A stretch of 42,442 nt of DNA, taken from contig JAWVYO010000008.1 in assembly GCA_033722675.1 (NCBI GenBank), positions 1 to 42,442 of the forward strand, given 5' to 3'. The position numbers were made by a program, and so were the translations under genes. Below the pieces are notes generated by a model. It was not told the origin of the DNA and did not search any database. It saw only the letters and a program-made list of their open reading frames with translations. The DNA is from DATHYU01 sp033722675 (GTDB lineage Bacteria; Actinomycetota; Acidimicrobiia; Spongiisociales; UBA11373). Of this stretch, positions 38,369 through 42,442 are shown one piece after another; the stretch's first letter is position 1; every line of letters begins with the position of its first letter.

Positions 38369-39225
38369 GGTTCGGGCTCGTCCTCGGTGCCGGTGGTGCC
38401 CGGGCCTGGGTGTTCCACGTCGGGGTGCTGCGGACCATCCGGGCGAGCGGATTCGAGCCGCCGCAGGCCTCGGTGATCGTCGGGACGTCGGCCGGGGCGT
38501 CGATCGGTGCGGCGCTGCGCGCCGGGCTGGGCGTCGACGAGATCCTGGAGGAGGTGACGACGCCGCCGACCGACGACCAGCGGTCGGCCATGCTCGAGCA
38601 GGTGCGGGCGGCACGCAAGACCCTGAAGCCCCTCTCCGCCGGACTCGCCCGACACGCCCTGCCGGGCGGCAACGGCGTCGGGGTGGCGGTCGCCGGGTTG
38701 TTGCCGCCGGGATGGTTTCCCACCGGGTGGCTGGCCTCGTTCCCCGGCATGGACCGGTTCGACTCGTGGCCCGACGGGCTGTGGATCCCGGCGGTGCGAG
38801 CCGACGACGGTGCGGTGGTGGTGTTCGGACGCGACCGCACCGACGTCGCGGTGCACGCGGCGGCCGAGGCGTCGTCGGCGGTCCCCGGGCTGTTCCGGCC
38901 TCGAACCATCGACGGGGAGGCCTTCGTCGACGGGGGTGTCGCGTCGTCGACCCATGCGGACCTGCTCGTGGACGCCGGGGTGGACCTCGCAGTCGTCTCG
39001 GCACCGCTGAGTGCACCATCGCTGCGTCCGTTCTCGTACCTCGCCCGCCGGGCGCTCGCCGACGAGGTCGCCGCGCTCGAGGGGGCGGGGATCGAGACGA
39101 TCGTCGTGCGGCCGGACGCCGAGGCCGCCAAGGCGGCCCGCGGCTACCCGCGGCGGAATCCCGGCGCAGCATCGGCGATCCTCGGGCACGCCGAGCGGGC
39201 GGCCCGCCGCGCCCTCGCCGCCTGA
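38365..39225 (+). CDS. Patatin-like phospholipase/acyl hydrolase
   Basis: This is a 286-residue patatin-domain hydrolase. The oxyanion hole is GAGGAR (8-13). The nucleophile elbow G40-T-S42-A-G has the catalytic Ser42, and the Asp of the dyad is in FVDGGVASS (near residue 190). RssA/YlbK-type bacterial patatins of this size hydrolyse lysophospholipids or acyl esters. No signal peptide is seen. GTG 38365 overlaps the VOC stop (GTGA), so the two proteins are translated together. The C-terminus is Ala/Arg-rich. The link between a VOC enzyme and a lipid hydrolase suggests processing of oxidised lipids, but this is speculation. Confidence 0.87.
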   Translation: MRFGLVLGAGGARAWVFHVGVLRTIRASGFEPPQASVIVGTSAGASIGAALRAGLGVDEILEEVTTPPTDDQRSAMLEQVRAARKTLKPLSAGLARHALPGGNGVGVAVAGLLPPGWFPTGWLASFPGMDRFDSWPDGLWIPAVRADDGAVVVFGRDRTDVAVHAAAEASSAVPGLFRPRTIDGEAFVDGGVASSTHADLLVDAGVDLAVVSAPLSAPSLRPFSYLARRALADEVAALEGAGIETIVVRPDAEAAKAARGYPRRNPGAASAILGHAERAARRALAA

Positions 39226-39296
39226 GCGCCGGTTCAGCCGTCGCCGGGTGTCGACCACGGTCCCGGAACGGCGGCGTTTCTGTCGTACGCGGGTGG

Positions 39297-39302
39297 CACG
39301 GT
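39297..39302 (+). promoter_or_regulatory. Possible -10 box of leaderless promoter for HNH gene
   Basis: CACGGT, one base away from TANNNT, ends exactly 6 nt before the ATG at 39309. The spacing equals that of the other leaderless genes. The first T is replaced by C, so support is weaker. Confidence 0.42.
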
Positions 39303-39308
39303 GGGGGT

Positions 39309-40430
39309 ATGGAACGAGCGTTGGTGAACGATGCGATCGATGCGTTGGAGGCGGCGAATCGGCGTCTCGATGCGGGCGGGTTGTCGCCGGTGGAGGTGAA
39401 CGAGCTGCTGGCCCGGTACGCCCGGGCGGAGAAGCTCGCCGCCTACGGGCGCACCGTGCTGGCGGGCCGGGTTCGGGATGCTGTGGCGGTGGCTCGGGTC
39501 ACCGGCACGAGCGTCGGTGCGGCTCGACGCAGCGTCGACACGGCGGACACGTTGGGTGCGGCTCCGGTGTTGGACGCGGCGTTGCGGAGTGGGTCGGTGT
39601 CGGTGGATCAGGCGGGGGTGATCGCTCGCACGGAGGCGACGCGTCCGGGGTCGGCGTCTGCGCTGGTGGAGGCCGCCCGTACCGGGTCCTCGTTCCGTGC
39701 CCTCACCGACCGGGCGCGTCGGCTTCGTCTCGATGTCGAGGACCCTGTGGCGTTGGGGGAGCGGCAGCGTCGGGCGCGTCGGGTCAGGCATCGGGTGACC
39801 GACGAGGGCATGGTGCATCTGGACGCCCATCTCGAGCCGCACGTCGGTGCGGGCCTGGTCGCTCGTCTCGAGTCGGTGGCCCGCCGGACGGGGGGTGAGG
39901 ACCCGTGGGAGGCTCGCCTCGCCGACGCCTTGGCTGCGGTGACGGGCGCCGATCCCACCGGGTCTGTCCCCGGGGCTGCTGAGCGGGGGCGGGCGGAGGT
40001 GGTGGTCCTCGTCTCCCACGAGATCACCCAGCGTGATTGGATCGACGTGGGTGAGGGTGAGCAGTGCCGGATCCCCGGGGTGGGGCCGGTCGGCCCGGCG
40101 GTGGCGAAGCGGATCGCTTCGGACGCCTTTCTGAGTGGTGTGTTCTTCGACGGGACGGATCTCCGTCATCTCAAACGCTGGACGCGGAGTATTCCCGCCG
40201 GTGTTCGTACGGCGTTGCGTCTGGGGGATCCACCGGAGTTCGATGGTCCGGCGTGTGTGGACTGTGGGGCGCGTTTCGGCCTGCAGATCGATCACGTCGA
40301 CCCGGTCGCCAACGGTGGGCCCACCTCGCTGCCGAACTCGAAATGGCGATGCGAGCCCTGCCATCTCGCCAAGACCCGCCAGGACCGAGACGCCGGGCTC
40401 CTCACACCGCGACCTCCGCCCGACCCTTGA
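39309..40430 (+). CDS. DUF222/HNH endonuclease family protein (13E12-repeat type)
   Basis: This 373-residue protein has an N-terminal DUF222 region (about 1-290; helical, Ala/Arg-rich, with VTDEGMVHLDAHLEPHVGAGL near 160) and a C-terminal HNH nuclease domain. The domain shows CVDCGARFGLQIDHVDPVANGGPTS...NSKWRCEPCHLAKT, with two CxxC zinc pairs and the catalytic His in IDHV. Such genes are highly repeated in actinobacterial genomes (13E12 family in mycobacteria) and are thought to be mobile or selfish. The DNA is less GC-biased here (many TTG, GTG and GGT codons), in line with separate evolution. ATG 39309 is followed by a typical N-terminus. Confidence 0.88.
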   Translation: MERALVNDAIDALEAANRRLDAGGLSPVEVNELLARYARAEKLAAYGRTVLAGRVRDAVAVARVTGTSVGAARRSVDTADTLGAAPVLDAALRSGSVSVDQAGVIARTEATRPGSASALVEAARTGSSFRALTDRARRLRLDVEDPVALGERQRRARRVRHRVTDEGMVHLDAHLEPHVGAGLVARLESVARRTGGEDPWEARLADALAAVTGADPTGSVPGAAERGRAEVVVLVSHEITQRDWIDVGEGEQCRIPGVGPVGPAVAKRIASDAFLSGVFFDGTDLRHLKRWTRSIPAGVRTALRLGDPPEFDGPACVDCGARFGLQIDHVDPVANGGPTSLPNSKWRCEPCHLAKTRQDRDAGLLTPRPPPDP

Positions 40431-40481
40431 CGTCGGGCCAGCCCAGGGTTGAGGTACGTCAGAAGCTCCTGGATTGTCGCC

Positions 40482-40790
40482 CTAGCAGCCGGTTGCGTCT
40501 CGGAGCGTCCGGCAGGCCTCAGCCATTCGCGCTGCCCCGAGCCGACTCACGAATCGGCGGAACGACGTAGGTGGGAGCGTGTACAGGTTGTCGAAGTTGG
40601 CGACGCATGCGGTCGGTACACCATCGGTCTCGGGGGTCAACTCCAGTTCGGAGACGACCCCGCGCGTGATACGTGTCAAGGCAGCGACGACGACGGATCC
40701 GATCCGTTCGGCCACCGGGTCACGGGTGAGAACCAGCACGGGCCGATCCCCACCAGGCGTGGCGGCGAACCAGATGTCACCCCGCTGCAT
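40482..40790 (-). CDS. mazF: MazF/PemK-like toxin endoribonuclease
   Basis: This 102-residue protein has the MazF start QRGDIWFA, then GGDRPVLVLTRD, the core strand SVVVAALTRITRG, ELELTPETDGV, and the late ACVANFDNLYTLP. MazF-family toxins cut RNA at short specific sequences. The RGDIW and RPVLVL motifs are those forming the RNA groove. The ATG at 40790 overlaps the antitoxin gene by 14 nt, so translation is linked. The operator upstream of the antitoxin gene controls both. A free MazF needs neutralisation by the antitoxin. The ending DATGC suggests a complete C-terminus. Confidence 0.88.
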   Translation of the reverse strand: MQRGDIWFAATPGGDRPVLVLTRDPVAERIGSVVVAALTRITRGVVSELELTPETDGVPTACVANFDNLYTLPPTSFRRFVSRLGAARMAEACRTLRDATGC

Positions 40791-41028
40791 CGGCCCAATC
40801 CGACCAATCCTCCGCCGGACCCCAATCGGCGATCTCTGCGAAGACCGTCTCATCGTCCGTGAGTGGAGTGGCCGCCCACGCTTCGATCTCGCTCTCGGCG
40901 CGCAACCTGACGAGGTGTCGGTGGAGTGCATCTCGAAGGAGTTCGGAGCGATCGACGCCGAGCCGCTCTGCCCATTGCTGGGCAGCGGCGGCCTCCTCGT
41001 CGTCGACCCTGAAGCTGAGCATTGTCAT
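40777..41028 (-). CDS. Ribbon-helix-helix antitoxin
   Basis: This is an 83-residue protein. The N-terminal LSFRVDDEEAAAAQQWAERLGVDRSELLRDALHRHL is a ribbon-helix-helix DNA-binding domain: one beta-strand with alternating side chains, then two helices. The C-terminal half is acidic (TPLTDDETVFAEIADWGPAEDWSDW) and should be unstructured until it wraps the toxin. It neutralises the MazF-like protein and represses the shared promoter. ATG 41028 follows TACGAT with 6 nt spacing, a leaderless start. A second ATG two codons on (41022) is the alternative. Confidence 0.87.
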   Translation of the reverse strand: MTMLSFRVDDEEAAAAQQWAERLGVDRSELLRDALHRHLVRLRAESEIEAWAATPLTDDETVFAEIADWGPAEDWSDWADAAG

Positions 41029-41052
41029 ACAGCAATCGTATCCCGTATGACA
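41023..41052 (-). promoter_or_regulatory. Operator and leaderless promoter of toxin-antitoxin operon
   Basis: The arms TGTCATAC (41023-41030) and GTATGACA (41045-41052) are a perfect inverted repeat, 14 nt apart and 22 nt centre to centre (two helical turns). The -10 box TACGAT (minus strand, 41040-41035) lies between the arms, and the start codon lies within one arm. Ribbon-helix-helix dimers on the two arms would cover the promoter, as expected for autoregulation. Confidence 0.7.
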
Positions 41053-41313
41053 TGCGCATTCAATCCCCGTGCCGTCGGAAGCGGAAGCGAAGAACCAGAC
41101 ACACAGTCCGCGGCCTTGGAGGTATGTGCTCTGCGATCGCCACCCCAGGGGATCGCGCGGTCAGTCGGTTCCTTCGCCGTCGGGTCGCCTGAAGATGTGC
41201 ACCTGGATCTGGGGAGCACTGGTGCTTGCGCTCGTCAGCAACTCGGTCGTGAGGTGTTCGCCCACCCGCAGCCAGGGGGCCCCTGGGGACCGGCCGACCG
41301 CTTCGGAGGGGGT
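41053..41313. other. Intergenic region without convincing gene
   Basis: About 260 nt lie between the toxin-antitoxin operon and the DUF2236 gene. Short frames exist on both strands but lack ribosome binding sites, -10 boxes or recognisable protein features. A 5-bp stem CCAGG/CCTGG occurs at 41272-41286. Base composition is a little less GC-rich than the flanks. I see no tRNA or repeat. Confidence 0.5.
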
Positions 41314-42243
41314 CTAAGAACCATCGCCCCAGGCATCGAGGGTCTCCGTCGGGAGCGGTTGGCGGAACCGGCCCTCCGGGATCGGTGCTCCCACCCGCAC
41401 GAGGGCGAGCTTCCACGTCGGCGACGAGCCGAGGGACCAGCGGAGGAAGCCGATGAGCGCCTTCGCCCCGAGGATCGCTCCCGGTACCCGACGGACTCCC
41501 AGGGCCTGGCGGATCCGGGCCGGGAGGGTGGCCACGGCGCCGTGGAACAGGACGCGGTAGCCCACCTTCACCCCGAGGGTGAGCGGCGGGTCGCGGAGGA
41601 ACCCCACGGCCTCCCGCAGGCCGGGGGAGTCACCGATGGCGGGATGGGTGGCGATCCACTGGGAGAGCTCGTCGGCGGTCTCGGGCATCGGATCGGCGTC
41701 GAGCAGTGCGCCGACCCGCCGCTGTTCCTGGACGAACCGGTCGGCCTCGGCCGTCGACAGCGACTCCGGCCCGAAGACCCGGTACGCGGTGAGAAACGAC
41801 TCGGTGAGGGCGTTGTGGACCCATGCGGCCATGCCCGGGTGGTCGGCGGCGTAGGAACGCCCCCGGTGGGAGGTCCCCTCGACACCGCGATGGGCGCCGC
41901 GAACCACGCGCACCGCCCGTTCGACCTCGGGGATGGCTCCGAAGGTCGTCGCCGTCACGTAGTTCGAGGTTCGGGACAATCGACCGAGGGGGTCCTCGCG
42001 GTAGCGGGAGTGGTCGGCGACGCCGGCCACCACTTCCTGGTGGGCCGCCTGGACGAGGAGCGCCCGCAACCCGCCGAGGAAGGCAGAGGCGTCACCGATG
42101 ATGCGCCACGAGACGCTCTCGGGACCGAACAGGCCCGGGTCGCCCGGGTAGTCGAGCGACCGGGCGAGGGGATAGTCGGCGTGCTTGAAGAGTCCGGTCG
42201 CGGAGTCGACCACGCGATCGCGGAGGGCGTCGAGGACGGTCAC
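41314..42243 (-). CDS. DUF2236 / MpaB-type oxygenase family protein
   Basis: This 309-residue protein belongs to the family that includes ER-bound oxygenase MpaB and latex-clearing protein. Its signatures are SVSWRIIGDASAFLGGLRALLVQAAHQEVVAGVADHS near residue 43, SRTSNYVTATTFG, AVRVVRGAHRGVEG, and AWVHNALTESFLTAYRVFG near 145. The conserved His residues are candidate haem ligands or catalytic groups. Members are often annotated only as hypothetical in actinobacteria. It probably oxidises a hydrophobic substrate. The GTG at 42243 is preceded by a weak CACACT box. It lies after a presumptively broken gene end. Confidence 0.83.
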   Translation of the reverse strand: MTVLDALRDRVVDSATGLFKHADYPLARSLDYPGDPGLFGPESVSWRIIGDASAFLGGLRALLVQAAHQEVVAGVADHSRYREDPLGRLSRTSNYVTATTFGAIPEVERAVRVVRGAHRGVEGTSHRGRSYAADHPGMAAWVHNALTESFLTAYRVFGPESLSTAEADRFVQEQRRVGALLDADPMPETADELSQWIATHPAIGDSPGLREAVGFLRDPPLTLGVKVGYRVLFHGAVATLPARIRQALGVRRVPGAILGAKALIGFLRWSLGSSPTWKLALVRVGAPIPEGRFRQPLPTETLDAWGDGS

Positions 42244-42270
42244 GCCGTCGAGTGTGGCATCCGGCCACGC

Positions 42271-42442
42271 CTACATCGCGGCGCGCTCCTCCGGGGGGAT
42301 GCTCACCCCGGAGGTGGTGAACGCGACCACGAGGACCGTCAGGCGACGACTGGATCACCGGGGTGACGCCGGCCCGCGTCGCCGGGCCGGCGAAGAGCAG
42401 GACGAGGTCGAGGTCGCCCGCCTCGGCGGCGGCAGCGGTGGC
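42271..42442 (-). pseudogene. 3' end of a gene, apparently frameshifted, running off the window
   Basis: On the minus strand, bases 42442-42356 read as a coherent frame ATAAAAEAGDLDLVLLFAG... up to VTPVIQ. Just after this, near 42352, a different frame continues with SRRLTVLVVAFTTSGVSIPP and stops at TAG (42273-42271). Neither frame alone looks natural across the join. A single-base change would unite them into a hydrophobic C-terminus. This may be a broken gene, a sequencing or assembly error, or chance. No family can be named. Confidence 0.35.

Noticed and set aside
39303..39310. GGGTAT before the HNH gene as a sixth stress promoter
   Set aside because: It overlaps the start codon itself, and the nearest GTTT is 25 nt upstream, outside the allowed spacing.
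41069..41317. Short plus-strand frame (82 codons) before the DUF2236 gene with one hydrophobic patch
   Set aside because: No ribosome binding site or -10 box at the proper distance, and the N-terminal part has no protein-like pattern. Left as intergenic.

Overview
The window is a 42.4 kb piece of very GC-rich (about 70% by eye) bacterial chromosome. It is densely packed with ordinary metabolic, stress and transport genes. No tRNA, rRNA, CRISPR array, prophage or insertion sequence was seen. High GC, frequent GTG starts, many apparently leaderless genes, a eukaryote-type glutamine synthetase (GSII), DUF222/HNH and DUF2236 genes, a dodecin and Thr-rich lipoproteins all fit an actinobacterium. 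A free-living, possibly marine member of the Acidimicrobiia is my best guess, but no marker gene here fixes the taxonomy.

Layout. 1-6.6 kb (+): a 5'-truncated GH3 beta-glucosidase, translationally coupled to a 1125-residue unassigned protein that looks carbohydrate-related, then an MFS transporter. 6.6-10.3 kb: an MgtC/DUF4010 membrane protein (-) and an SLC12-like transporter (+). 10.3-12.2 kb (+): a persulfide-dioxygenase-like MBL/double-rhodanese protein and a lipoprotein cytochrome c. 12.3-16.0 kb (-): a seven-gene stress island containing dodecin, a glycine-zipper stress protein, two CYTH-type proteins, an FAD disulfide oxidoreductase, a 54-residue basic protein and a 76-residue ferritin-like protein. 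16.1-20.4 kb (+): a geranylgeranyl-reductase-like flavoprotein, then coupled acrylyl-CoA reductase (AcuI) and ADP-forming acyl-CoA synthetase. 20.4-25.2 kb: two lipoproteins, a glutathionyl-hydroquinone-reductase-like enzyme, a DUF4332 stress protein and an SDR. 25.3-32.2 kb (-): a P-loop protein, an amidohydrolase, a double-DUF427 protein, a coupled HEAT / HD-GYP / 43-residue membrane peptide unit and an alpha/beta hydrolase. 32.4-39.2 kb: GSII (+), HrpB helicase (-), a DrrAB-type ABC exporter (-), and coupled VOC and patatin-like proteins (+). 39.3-42.4 kb: a DUF222/HNH gene of repeat-family type, an RHH/MazF-like toxin-antitoxin pair with a palindromic operator, a DUF2236 oxygenase and a probably frameshifted gene end.

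Regulation is the most coherent signal. Five minus-strand transcription units (DUF4010, ferritin-like, 54-residue protein, dodecin operon, DUF4332) have the same GT(T/A/G)(T/C)-N15/16-GGGTAT element upstream. This matches the SigF/SigB general-stress promoter of Actinobacteria, so the five units form a likely regulon, and three of the promoters lie within the single stress island. Separately, several genes have a TANNNT -10 box exactly 6 nt before the start codon and no ribosome binding site, the signature of leaderless mRNA. Many neighbours are coupled by ATGA or GTGA overlaps.
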